DNA of 64,000 nt from Arachnopeziza araneosa. Taxonomy: Eukaryota; Ascomycota; Leotiomycetes; Helotiales; Arachnopezizaceae. Below the pieces are notes generated by a model that saw only the letters and a program-made list of their open reading frames with translations, had not been told where the DNA came from and made no database searches. The number at the start of each line of letters is the position of its first letter. Position 1 is the first letter of the stretch. The position numbers and the translations under genes are program-made. Positions 12,409-24,066 of this stretch are shown here, in pieces. The stretch spans positions 124,001-188,000 of the forward strand of contig QYAI01000061.1 of the NCBI GenBank assembly GCA_003988855.1, in the 5' to 3' direction.

Positions 12409-13973
12409 ATGGTGGGGGTTTCGGGCAAAAGCAAAGCCTGCCTCACTTGCCGAAAACGCAAGTTGAAGTGCGGTAAGTTGTGAGATCATTTCAGATATAA
12501 TACTACAGCTAAGTAGAGTAGATGAAGCAAAGCCAAAATGTCTACGCTGTTCCAAAGCTGGCTATAAGTGTGCTGGCTACGACACTACCATACAGTTTGT
12601 GAATACTTCAAAAGAGAATTTCTCTTCCAGCTCGAGCCGACATACAGTACCACAAATCAAAGATTCTATAGAGGCCCCAAAGTCGCCAGGTCCAGAATTA
12701 AATCTGATCGCCTTCAAAGACAATATGTGTCACGCTTTCCTCTTTGACAACTTCGTCTTTCGCACCTATGGGACCCCTTGGCTCGAGAATAGTGCGCTTG
12801 GGAAATTTGATCGGCTTTCCAGTGATGCGTGTCAAGCACTATCTCAAAGCACCTTTGGAACTCATCACCACCAGCAGGATATACGAGTGCAGGGAGCCAT
12901 TTTGTATGGTAGAACACTTCAGTCCTTGATAGTCCGGCTAAAGCAGCCGGGAACAGCCGGGCTTCTGGTCCCGATAATGACACTCTTATTGTACTCGGTA
13001 GGTCGCAAGAAGCTCTCATTAGAGGACTTTATTAAGGAAAATAGTCTTCCCAAGGAGATCTTATAGGATCAATATCTCACGTCACCGGACTTGCTCAACT
13101 TCTCGTTACATGTGGACCAAAGCCATTTCATCAGAAATCTCTTCGGAGTGCATTCGAAGCTTGTCGATCAACACTAGTACGTGCTTATTAACTCTATACC
13201 TCGATTAAATTGACGCTCTTAAGATCACCGCCGCTCTCATGTCGAAACAGCGGTCATTTTTCGAGAAAGAGGAATGGCAGACTCGTTTATGGCCCCAGAA
13301 TATCTTCCTCGGAAACGACAAGAGCCATCTAACAGATATCATGGCTCATATTCCTGGCTTTCAAGAAGAACATTCCAAGCTGAAATTGCAACCTAATATC
13401 TTGCACCGTCTCGATTTAATTCAGCGTATAACCACGCAACTGGAAGCCCTTTATCAATGGCGCTGGAAGTGGGAGAGTACACACTCTGGTTTAGTAGTCG
13501 AGAAACAACCTACCGACAAGTACAACCGACCCATCTCCACTATTCTCCAATTCTCCAATCTCTCCGACACGCCTCCCATCCTCCTTTACCACACCATTCA
13601 ACTCCTACTGCTCAGTCTCCTCGGGAGTCTCACCCCCATCACCCTCCATTCCATCGTCCTCAAAGCCGCCATTGCAGCGAACGGAAACAAATTGTCCACA
13701 GCTTCATCATCTACGCCTCTCCTCCTCCCAGGTCAGACATCCGACCTTCGTGATCTCGCGGTGGAGGTACTCAGAGTAGCCGAGGCGAAGATAGGAAATG
13801 CGAGGTTGTTGAGGGGATCGAGTCCAATTCTTTTGATGCCTGTCGGATTGGCGTGGAGTGTGCTTGAGGGGAGGGAGGATTGGAGGAAGTGGGTTGTGGA
13901 GCTGTTAGATAAGGAGCCGGTCACGAGGGGTTATATGTTAGGGATGAATGGATTTGAGTTTGGAAAATATTGA
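12409..13973 (+). CDS. Zn2Cys6 fungal transcription factor with C-terminal regulatory domain, 473 aa
   Basis: This is a nuclear DNA-binding regulator. Exons are 12409-12472, 12522-12997, 13045-13176 and 13224-13973. The joins use GTAAGT/GTAG, GTAGGT/AATAG (47 nt), GTACGT/TTAAG, and each keeps the frame. The zinc cluster begins at residue 10: ACLTCRKRKLKCDEAKPKCLRCSKAGYKCAGY, which gives C-x2-C-x6-C-x6-C-x2-C-x6-C. The middle and C-terminal region matches the fungal-specific domain often found behind it. In it, FRTYGTPWL, ALSQSTFGTHHH, GAILYGRTLQSL, SHVTGLAQLLVTCGP and SFFEKEEWQTRLWP follow in order. The gene lies between a hydrolase and an MFS permease and could control them, but that is inference from position. 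Confidence 0.9.
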
Positions 13974-14276
13974 AAACCTCAACTTCAAGGTCGTTCATCT
14001 TCACGCACTCTCTTCACTGGCGATACATAGGTCCAATCGCTCAGCTGGGTGGTGTTGAAGAGAAACTTATGGCTCAATAATTTCCCATTATTAGAGGATT
14101 TTTGATTTGGTTGACGCATCAACTTTCTTGTAAGACAAATTGGTATCGAATGGGAGCCTTTTCTGAATGGTGTCTTGTGATCTCAAGGTCGTCATAACAC
14201 GACCAAATTCATTTCGAACACTGTTCTGTAACATCTCAAAAGTGCTTGAAATCGATTTTGCCATTCTATTCTGTGC
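13974..14276. other. Short convergent spacer
   Basis: About 300 bp between the tail-to-tail regulator and MFS genes. It must carry both transcript ends; no other feature is seen. Confidence 0.5.
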
Positions 14277-15980
14277 TTAGTAAATGTAAACAAATTCATC
14301 ATTTGTCCCATCCGTAGCCTCAAAAGCCCTCTCCCCTCTCACACCTTCTTCCTCCACACCACCAACCCATCCTTCTTCCATACTAACATCTTTGATCTTC
14401 GCTAATTTCCCATTTCTTACTCTCTCCCTTTCTTTCAGCTTGTTTAAGCTCATTAGATTAGCAAACTGGATGATGACTACTGCAGCCAGAGCAACAAAAA
14501 TTCCTAAGACGGCTCTAAGTCCTGGATGGTAAGTAGGTGCGTCTCGGGCGTTGAACAGCAGAGGACCGATAATATTCCCTGACGCTGAACCCGCATTATA
14601 GATAGACATTATGATGCTCTTCTTCGTAGTCCCAGCAGTGTTACCTACAATCCAACTCACAATCAACGGATTAGAGCCGAAGAGGAAAGCTAGGAGATAA
14701 TAACCTCCAAGCAACGCAGGTGTGTCCTTTCTAGGCAACGCGTAGAGCATCGCTAAGCCAGCAATCACTGGAACAACAAGAAACAATAAAACAGGGAATT
14801 TGAGTTTCGCTTTTTGAGCAGCGTACGAAGCGAGGAGTATAATTATGAACTGAACAGCGCCAAAGGGCATGTTAAGAAGGGAGGTTATATATTTGTTGAA
14901 ACCGAACCCAGATAAGATGAGTGGCCCGAAGGTATTGGTAACAGAGGCTCCGACATTAAGTAGAAGGGACATGGCGACCCATAGATATGTTTTTGGTTCT
15001 AGAGCTACCTCGAGAGCTTGAGTCCAGTCGAAGTTTCGAGATCCAATCCCGGTTTGATTGGCACGAAGACGCTCAACAGCTTGGGCGCGTTCGTGTTCGG
15101 TGAGGAAACGGGCGGTGGCTACACTGTTGTCAAGTTTCCAATATACAAATGGCGCGGTGACAATGGTGACGAGACCAACAAAGAGGAATATACTGAGTAG
15201 GGTTAGCAGAGCGTGCGCTTAGTTTTGAGAGTGGCATACATCTGCCATGAGTGCAGCAATTCGCTATGGATGTGTCCCAATCCATACGACAGCGCCGCGG
15301 CAACGATGGTAGCTAACCCATTGGTTCCATACCAAGCCGCGACTCGAATTGGCTGTTCTGCCCTCCGGTACCATTGATTCGTTATCACACTGAACAATGG
15401 CAAACATCCACCTTCGAACAAGCCCAGAAAGAACCTTGTAGCTAGGAGCCCATGGTAACTGTGGCAGGCTGCCATTGATGTCTGTGCAATTCCCCATCCT
15501 AACACCAACAATGGCATCAATATTCGGTGTGGGACCTTGACAATCAAGATGGCAGATATGGGCTGGCCCGCAAGTTGGGCAATTGGCGCAATAGAGCCCA
15601 CAAGTGAATATTGGTTACCAACGAGTCCAGTATCTTTCTGCAGGCCGAATATAGATCCATATCCTAGGACTGTTTTATCAAGAATCTACCGGAAACCTAT
15701 CAGCAAAGAAGGCGGACTTGGGTGAGGGCACGTACTTGTAGAAAGTATACCCAGACGAGGATTGCAAGAATCACTCTGTCAGTCTTCCGCCGAATATTCT
15801 CGTTCTACCCTAGTCGGATCAGCCAGCGTTCCAGTAGAGTAGCAGAAGCCGCACATCTTCGTCGTTCAATTGTATGCGAGGAAACAAAGCTTCATCGTCC
15901 TTGCTGTTATCTCCATCGTCTTGGAGTCCCTTCGACGAACCCGTTACCACCCTTGCAATGCCTGTCGAACCTTCTGTCAT
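14277..15980 (-). CDS. MFS permease of the DAL5/allantoate (anion:cation symporter) family, about 518 aa
   Basis: This is a plasma-membrane uptake permease for an organic anion such as allantoate, nicotinate or a similar acid; the substrate is unknown. Exons are 15980-15855, 15804-15736, 15685-15240 and 15192-14277. The joins GTGCGG/GTAG, GTACGT/GGTAG and GTATGC/CTCAG keep the frame. Family marks in order are RRKTDRVILAILVWVYFLQ (first span), ILDKTVLGYGSIFGL, QYSLVGSIAPIAQL, RFFLGLFEGGCLPLFSVI, YRRAEQPIRVAAWYG, RFLTEHERAQAVERLRANQTG in the central loop, and SIYNAGSASGNIIGPLLF near the end. About twelve spans are expected and consistent. ATG 15980 gives the usual N-terminal tail of about 50 aa; an in-frame ATG at 16031 is an alternative. 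The first intron (50 nt) is the weakest call. It lies tail-to-tail with the Zn2Cys6 regulator. Confidence 0.87.
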
Positions 15981-16822
15981 TATGTTATGGTCGATATCAA
16001 GGGGCACCAGTGCGTAGCGATAAGATGGCATTCCAGACCTTCACCCAGCATCATGTTGAGCAAAGGCAGAGGCGGTAGTGAGCTGGTGGGAATAATTCGT
16101 GGAATTTTAGGGGTAGAGCGGGGTATTATCTGCTATCCAAAGAACCCTGTAGATCAGATGAAGGTCGGGACCACAGGCTACTTTTACAGATCAGCGGCCA
16201 CTTGAGGGCATCAATTACAATGTTCAATATTTCATTTGACCTTCTTGTCTGCTGATACCTCCTATAGTTACCCTGCTTCTGATGTGATAGCTATCTACAT
16301 TGAGGCTCTGTTGAGGTAGCCTGGTCGTCTCTTAAAGACAGGCACTTCTGTTACTGTCACACTTCCCGAGGCAACTGTTATGACCCCTTCTTCTATGCTC
16401 AATCCACCTCACATATTCACCACAACAGTTGATGGGGGAGCTTGATGCTTCTATATTTTGTGAGATTAGGCAGGATTCATTTTGTGGAGCGTTGGCTGTT
16501 GGATTATTCTTATAGCCACACTTTTCGGCATCAATCACAATGTTGACTTATATAGTGATACTTCCTTCATTCATTTATCTAGGAGCCGTTTATTGTACAA
16601 ATATCTTCAATGCCGAAACTATTACTTGAGGATAGACATCACAATGATAAACATTCAAGAAATGTTTCATCCTAATCACTTTTTTTGTCATAAGTTTGGC
16701 GAAAGTGGTTCCTCGAAGAAGTCACCAGAGCTCTTCAAAGTGCCTTACGAGCTTGTCTTTTGATCCCAACTAACGATTGTGCAATTAGTTCAACTTCTCA
16801 AACCCTAGATGATTGATTCGAC
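15981..16822. other. Intergenic, no gene seen
   Basis: It holds the upstream region of the DAL5-type permease and the 3' end of the SLC25 gene. Frames at 16332-16763 are short and motif-free. Confidence 0.45.
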
Positions 16823-18192
16823 TCACAGATCTAAAAACAGTTTCCATAAGATTGAAAAAAGCAGCCCTTGGAGCCCATTGCATAGGATTCGTGTCGGAAG
16901 TCCACGCCCAAATAGTCCAGTCACTCCATCTTCGACGATGACCAATCTCGCAGCCTCGGCTATTAACAGTCAGAGATGAATAAGTAGAGATACAACAAGA
17001 GAAGTCTCTTACCATATGATACCTTAGTATCATTGACTTGGCGATAGGTCTTCACGACTCTCAGGGAATTGGAGACAGAGTCGGACACAATAGAAGCGAC
17101 GAACCCGATGAAAGCGAGACGAAGGAGCCAAATCGCCAAAGGATGTTTTGGTGGTTCGGCAATATTTCCGGATAGAAAGTTATACTATCCTAGTATGAGT
17201 ATGGCCCTCGATTTTTAAGGGGTAGCAGTTAGACTCACCGTAGCAAACCATGGGTAATTTCCCACGAATGTAGCGCCAGCAGTAGCAAATGCACCCCACC
17301 AGAGACTCCCAACTCCATTTGATTTGATTCGTTGGCGAAGCAGGGCAGTTCCGCCAGCTCCTTGGACTTGAAGCGTGGTTTTGAGAGTATCGACAGGAGT
17401 AAGTATCATCCGGAAGGCGGCAGCACTTGAATCGGTCAAATCGGCTTGCAAATTAGGGATTCATTTCAGCTCTTACCAAAGAGACGCGAAAATAGTCTGG
17501 ATGAGCAAAGGTAGGTCTTTCAAATACGAATTAGACCCAAGCAAAGCAAGAATACCGGCATTCGCTGCAGTGTCACCAAACCTCGAGACCGGCCCTGGGG
17601 ACTTAGCTTCTGTAAGGGAGGTTGATCGAAGTGCCTACCTTGAATAAGAGCTGCCCCAATACCTTGATAATACCGCCGAAGGCCTCCGTCTTCATAAAGC
17701 GTTTTCGTCGCTGCGGTGAAGGAAGTCCCATAACGATACTGGTAGTTCATGATCGTTCGAAGTGGCTACAGATGTCTCAGCTCGGACAGAAGAAGAGAAT
17801 CCGAGAGTGAGAAGACAATACCATCAAAAGAAGCACCTGCAAAACCATAGCAGCCGCGCCACTTAGACCTCCTCCAAGAGCTCGCTTGAGAGCATTTTTG
17901 AGGTCAAACTAGGAGTCCTCTTAGCAAGATGAATGAAATTATGTATCAATATGAAGCTCACATCCACATCGCTCCCAGCATCTATCCAGCCTTTGATGAA
18001 AACGGCAAGAATAAGAGCTGCAACAAGAAACCAGAATACTCTCCATGTATACCAGGCTGCTGGTCTCGGCTTCTGCTCCTCCTTGGGGCCATCGCTGTTT
18101 TCGTCCTGATCATGGTCGGGTTCATGATTTTCAATCAGCGGCGTCTGCTCATTCACGGTTGGTTGATTCTCTACGTCACCGTCGTGGGCCAT
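16823..18192 (-). CDS. SLC25-type mitochondrial carrier family protein, seven exons, 352 aa
   Basis: This is a predicted six-span solute carrier of the mitochondrial carrier fold; the substrate is unknown. Exons are 18192-17962, 17908-17822, 17765-17639, 17594-17477, 17425-17239, 17184-17013 and 16959-16823. All joins keep the frame (donors GTGAGC, GTATTG, GTAGGC, GTAAGA, GTGAGT, GTAAGA). An acidic N-terminal tail (ENHEPDHDQDENSDGPKEE) precedes a hydrophobic span (FWFLVAALILAVFIKGW). Carrier-like signatures are PLRTIMNYQYRYG (repeat 1, odd relative to PxDxxK), then LTPVDTLKTTLQVQG (repeat 2, a clean P-x-D-x-x-K) and SDSVSNSLRVVKTYRQV (repeat 3). GLFGRGLPTRILCNGLQGLLFSILW ends the chain. The extra N-terminal span and the divergent first and third signatures set it apart from textbook ADP/ATP-type carriers. 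The final residues are LFLDL. Confidence 0.88.
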
Positions 18193-19063
18193 TTTGAAGG
18201 ATAAAAATATATGATGATGTTATTGAAAGAAGGATCCTGGTCAGCGAGTTCCTGGGATCCCCCACCATGAATTACTAATTCTAGTCGGCGATGGTGTGCT
18301 CTGCCGATGTTGATCCGGGCGTCACCATGAGCCGTCTTCCGAGTGCTCGCATACCTTTATATCTCCCCAGCAATTCAATTCCCTTGTTTTATCAGTATAA
18401 TACAATATTCTCTATGTAAAATGGACTGAAAATCGGATACGACTTGGTAAGCTCAAACTAGACGTTTTAATCCCATGTTAGGGACTTGGGCGGGACAGAT
18501 CAGAGGTTCAGGCAGGAGCAGAAGGCGTGAGGGTTCAAGATATGTGTTCAGTACTGAATCTAAGGAACGAAGAAGAGTGAGAGGTGTGCAGAGCTCATAA
18601 GGTACATCCTCCGTTGACTCTCCCCTGACTAGCACTCCTGCAGTCTGCCCAATACCCTAACATCCCAAAATAATACTTATTTCTACCTTCCACACTAGTC
18701 ATCCAATATCGGTTCCCTAACACTCTCCTTCATCGTACTTTACTGTCACTAGAGTACATCACTCGTTGAATAGGCATTCAATCCCCTGAGCGAAGAATTA
18801 TTTGTAAAACATCCATTCAAACTATAATTCCGACCCTGCTTGATAGCACCTTCACACATCTCCATCGCATTTGCAACCGATTTGATACTCGCTGTCCCGT
18901 TTCATATCCCTTCGCGGCAAGAGCAGCTTGTGCTTTCAACACAACAAGGGGATACTCGTTGCTGTAGCATTAGTCTTAGCAAAACACGAACTTCGAGCAT
19001 TAAGAAGCTGTGGTATAGAGGCCGTTGATGTAAAAAGCTGTTTTTTCAGAGGAGCAGTTGGGG
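18193..19063. other. Intergenic; patches of coding-like sequence downstream of the WSC gene
   Basis: It lies between the divergent promoter side of the SLC25 gene and the 3' end of the WSC gene. Directly after the WSC stop, the minus strand shows short Cys-bearing coding-like patches in more than one frame (about 19055-18760, such as NCSSEKTAFYINGLY and MEMCEGAIKQGRNYS). These could be decayed remains of a longer C-terminus or chance. No gene is called. Confidence 0.35.
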
Positions 19064-22000
19064 TTAGTTCAGGCTGTTGGTAGAGTGTGCAGATGTACTG
19101 GATGTAGAGGTTGACGAAACAGTAGAAACTGCTGAGAACTGTTTGCTTGAGGAAGAAGCATTGCCTGATTTGATAAAGCTTAAGCTTGAACTTGAAATGG
19201 AAGTTTTAGAAGAAGTAGTCGTCAAAATTTGAGAAACTGGTGAAGTGGTGCTGCTCGACAGAGTTTTTGAAGTTTGCGAGCTCAAGCTACTTAATTTCAA
19301 AGAGCTTGATGATTTGGTCATTGGTGAAAGGGTGCTTGGTAAGCCTGTTGTTGATGAGTGAGAAATTGTTGAAAACCCTAGACTCTTTGATAAGATAGAG
19401 CTGCTTGAGGAGGATTTTGAGGTTGATGAGCTACTCTTCGATGATACTATGGCCAAGACTGTTGTAGCTGGGGTGTTCGATAGAGGGCTGGTTGGGGAGA
19501 CGGTGCGAGATGAAAGGTCGCTTGAGAGAGAAGTTGAGCTTGCTACTATAGTACCACTTGACGAAAGATTTGATGTTGGTGAGTTATTATTTTTTGGGGT
19601 TACGGCGCTTGATAAGCTGGTGCTGCTTAATCTTGATGTGCCTGATACGGGGCTGCTTAAAGCAACAGCGCTTGAGGATGCGGCACTTGATGTCAAGGAG
19701 CTTCGTGGAGAGGTTGAGCTGCTTGAAAGCGATTTTGAACTCNNTATACNAGTACNAGTCGATGAATGGATGCTTAATGTAGAACTCAAAGAGCTTGGTA
19801 GTCTAGTACTTTTTGCTGAGATCAAACTGCTGGAAAGTGATTTTGAACTCCTAGTACTTTTTGCTGAGATCAAACTGCTGGAAAGTGATTTTGAACTCAA
19901 TATACCAGTACTAGTCGATGAATGGATGCTTATCGTAGATCCCGAGGAGTTTATACGACTTCCCTGGGCAGAGGTACTGGATGATGATGCTTTTTGAGAG
20001 CTAGTAATACTCAGTGAGCTAAAGCTCCTGCTTGAAGAAAGAGTGCTTGATTTCGGTGAAGACTTGGTTGACGCTAAACTAACACTAGAAGAACTCGTGC
20101 TCGATATTTGCCCTGACGATAAGAGTCTCAATGATGAAGAGCTTGTGCTAGTGGTTTTAACCACACTAGATAAGGAGCTTTTGCTAGATGGAGTCGTTAT
20201 CACCGAGTTGGGTATCGTTGTTGAGCTAGCTGACAATTTTGATGTACTTGAGCTCTTTGTACCAGTTGTCGAAGATTTAGATGAAGAAGACGAAGTAACA
20301 AAGGCAGTCTGATTATATATAGATATCCGATACCCTGCTCCGCAGACTTCACTTTGATTACCGGAGCAAGTCATACTACAATCACTGTTTGCTGCTCGAA
20401 GGCTCGGATTTGTGAAAGAGTTTCCGCAGTAGCACTGATACTGTTATTTGGGAAGACCAAGAGTAATTACAAACTCACCTCAGCGCCATATTCAGTCCCA
20501 AAGTATCGGTATGCTGAGCAAAATGCCGCACAGTATTCAAGGGAATTAGGTTGACTTGCGGTAAAGCTGCCTGTTAGTACTCTAGCGGTTGTGGAATCGG
20601 TCCCTATATCGAGGAGTTAGTTTCACCTTCAAGAATTCCTCGTAGAACTTACAGCATCCCGCATAACTCCAAGTTCCTACCGTGGGCGGATCAACCAGCC
20701 CACTTGCTCCAATAATCGTCTCATTTGCAGGGAGGTAGCGTGTAGAATCGTAATACATTGATACAAAACCACCGTAACCCCCACACGTTTGATTTCCATC
20801 TCCAAGGCAAGGATAGTTGCACAAAGCTTCTGCAGATTTTAGACTAGCGCTCGGTATGAAATTGCCAAACCAACATTCTTGCTGGTATTCTGAACCAGCA
20901 AAGATAGCGTTTGCGGCAAGGGATTGATTTTGGCACAGACCGTTCGTGTTGGTCGGGATATTGGTGTAGGAATTTGGCTCCATTCGTGAATAGACATTGT
21001 CAAGATAACATCCCAGGTATCGATACCGTGCGGTCCCATCTGCATTCTTAGGGCCGACCTTTTGAGTAGTGACTGTACCTGTAAAGTTAAGTGTGTGGAC
21101 ACCCCAAGTCAAGTCATTAACATTTATTGTCCAGATGGCTGAATAGGTGATTCTTGGACCATTGACTGGCGGTGAGGAAGGAGCGAAGGTAATAATTGCT
21201 GACGAGCTGGCATTCGGAGCAATGGCAAGCCCTTCAGATAGAGACGAGGTAGGGTCATTGGCCGAAAGAAAATCGCCAATGGGAGGCTTAGACTTCTCAA
21301 CTACAAGTGCGGAACCTCCTAGGTTTGTAAAGCGAATGGTAGTTGTAGTAGTTGTAAGTCCAGGAGACGTGCCAAGATCGATGCTGGTTGTACAACCAAG
21401 CGACGAATTGAAACATTGAGGAATACTAAGCCATGTTCCGTTTGGGGCTGAAAACTCCAAATGAGCTATTGGGAGTGTACTGGCTGTACCAGTCAGAATG
21501 GTATAAGCGGTTCCGCCGTTTGTATAAATAATGAGAGTACTGAAGAAATCACCCAAGGTCGTAGTGTTGAACAATATATCAACCGTAATCTTCCCGCCAC
21601 CTGAAACTTGAGTACCAACCAGAGGCAACTCTGCGGTAGTGAAATATCCATTCTGGTCTAAAGTACTGACGTTCTCGGCCTTGCTCACGTTTGTATAGAC
21701 AGAACCACTGTTGAAACTTCCAGTCGTGAACGCGTATCCCAAGATAGTCATACTGCTGTTCCCAAGATTGCTGATAATTAAGGTATCAGTACTGCCTTCA
21801 GCCGAATTCTCGGAGCCTGAGACAAGGCCAGGGAAATCGACTTCCAAGGGCGCAAGTGACAACACAGGACTTGCGCTCACGCTGCGACCAGTCAAGGTTA
21901 TGAGCACTTCAGAAGATGATCCATTGGCTGCATTTACTGTGAAAAGATTGATTGATGAAGACAATATACCAGGAATAGCCGAGCCAGAGAGTGTATAAGT

Positions 22001-24066
22001 TGATAAGTTGAAAGTACAAGGGAAGGAGAAAGTATCCCCAGACTTCAGTGAGCCAGAAGGAAGCGATGAATTATCTGCTTGGTAGACAGTTTTGCCAATC
22101 TTCAAGCCTATGACTCTATTAATGGGGATTTTGGCTGTGCAAGTCACCTTCAAGGTAGAGTAACTACCAATGAGGACGGGCCCAAAGTCGAGAGAGTTGC
22201 AGGATAATGGTAGAGATACCGGCGATCCGAATGCCTACAGTACTTAGTCAAGGTCATCTTCAGCTAGAAACACTTACCCTGATATCACCTGTTACGCTTG
22301 TCATGTAATACCTTCCATCACCAAACACAGGACGCTGGAATTTCGAAACAGCGGGGCTGGCTGGCAGAGGAATCGAAACCAAAGTTTCATTCACGGGCAC
22401 AGCGTAATAGGCTCTGATTCCCGTATTGACATCGACGAGCCATAGGATACCTGTGCCTGGCTGCCCTTGAAAGCTCGTGACTGTAGCTGCGCCAACCCCT
22501 ACGATTCCTGCAGAAACAGCATCCGACTCACCGGCATAAGAGAATACTGGAACTCCTGTATCCGTGAACCCTAGGCTCCAAACATAAGTTGGAGATCCGA
22601 CAGGAGTCACGTAAAAGTAGCCGCCCTCTAAAGGAAATGTTGCTCCATTTGTAAAGACAGCTCCACCACCTAAATTATCATTTAGCGGAATTTTCAATAC
22701 CTCTCAGGAAGCTTACTCGGCGGTGACAAAGTTTGAATGACCGCATCGCCACCTGCGGGTCCCATCTTATACCCTCCCAGCTGCTCTCTATTCAAGACAT
22801 AACAGTTCGAATTCTTGCCACAAGCAATAGCCATCTTTTCCACTCCAGTTCCGCTGAAGGTACCAGGATCAGGCAACACTACACCCCCAGACCCTAGGTC
22901 CCTGTCTCCAGCATCCATAGCAAGATACTCGTACGGTTCAAAGTAATCCTGTTGAATCAAGCCTCCATCATTATTAATTCCTAGGTTAACGACACACTCA
23001 CTCAGCGTATCGAGATGAGTATGTCCGCTCGCAGGTTGTTGGCCGTTATCATTATTCTTCAGTCCATTTCCTGTTGAGAAAAACAATCTTCCTGAATCAT
23101 CTGATGCAATTGCACTTCCTCCCATCCAAACTCCAGCTCCACCCCCACCGCCATTCCAGGTCCCATCTTCGGCGGTTGCACCTGGTCCAGAATCCGTGGC
23201 GTATAGAGTGATGGGTGTACCTTTTGTACCGATACCAACCACCCAACCTGTATAGTTGAAAAAGTCGCAATGTGCACCAAAGCCAGCGAAGATCATACCA
23301 TTGACTAAAGTGAGGGAGGCACGTTGGTGTGCATTACCTCCAACGAAGGTACGGCCCGAATCGTTGTCGGCTTTCTTCTCGTTAGTTTTATGTCGCCACC
23401 TCACAGACAACTTGAGACTTACGTGACATTCCTTGAATACTGACTGGAAACCCAGGTCGCTCCATGAGTGTTACCGCATCAACAGCATGAAATCTTTGTG
23501 CCCCATTCTCATAGCCCTCTGTGTTCCCGAACGGTTGTAAATAGCTCTTAGCCCAGAAATAGATGGTGTCAGTATCCGGATCTATCACAGGTGTTCCAGT
23601 AATACCAATCGTCCCAATAATGTCATTGCAGCCCATGAGGTCTGTCGCTACAAATGGGATCTCCCCTTCCAGACCCAGATCTCGACTCTTATATAGCGTT
23701 CCATTGAGAGCATCGAGAATATAGATTTTGTTTTGCTGGGAAAAGGCAATTACAACCTGAACTCCAGTGCTACTAGGTGTGTAGACGAGAGATCTTGCAA
23801 AGAATTGCTCAGGGAGTCCATTAGCTGGTACTGGGGTGGTGAAGTGCCATATTTGACCGAAAGAGGGGTCAGCAATCACAGATGGATTCATATTATGATT
23901 AGGAAGATAGTTGGACTGAGCAGCGTCTAGAAGAGGAATTAGAAACGTGATGGTCTTAGAGAATGTGAAACGTACCGCTCTCCATGATACTATCAGTGGG
24001 ATTGTAGGCCGCAACATAATGAAGACTGTAGAACAGAATAACGAAGAATACTACAGTAATCCTCAT
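19064..24066 (-). CDS. Large secreted PQQ-propeller / ASH-repeat / double-WSC / Ser-Thr-rich surface protein, about 1572 aa
   Basis: This is a secreted, probably wall- or matrix-bound protein. Exons are 24066-23976, 23926-23423, 23370-22717, 22669-22278, 22234-20653, 20603-20479 and 20434-19064, all in frame. An apparent frameshift at 22694 is explained by a 47-nt intron (GTAAGC...TTTAG, 22716-22670). Residues 1-20 are a signal peptide. Residues 45-545 resemble a quinoprotein-type beta-propeller (KIYILDALNGTLYKS, LVNGMIFAGFGAHCD, GGSAIASDDSGRLFFSTGNG). Residues 550-915 hold ASH-like beta-sandwich repeats (DTLIISNLGNSSMTILGYAF; IRFTNLGGSALVVEKSKPP). WSC domains lie near 950-1045 (YRYLGCYLDN) and 1070-1150 (YAGCWTDSTT...CSGNQSEVCGAGY). 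A Ser/Thr-rich stalk of about 420 residues ends the chain, with no visible GPI tail or membrane span. Four N bases lie in this stalk. WSC domains bind glycans; whether the propeller has redox activity is unknown. Confidence 0.83.
19803..19898 (-). repeat. Two perfect tandem 48-bp copies inside the Ser-rich stalk
   Basis: The 48-bp unit at 19803-19850 is repeated exactly at 19851-19898, and each encodes a 16-residue Ser-rich block containing SSLISAKSTR. A longer diverged duplication links 19733-19785 with 19889-19941; the first of those copies contains the N bases. Confidence 0.9.

Noticed and set aside
22670..22717. Apparent frameshift/pseudogene break in the WSC gene
   Set aside because: A 47-nt intron (GTAAGC...TTTAG, 22716-22670) with matching phases restores the frame as SPPSGGAVFTNG, so the gene is intact there.
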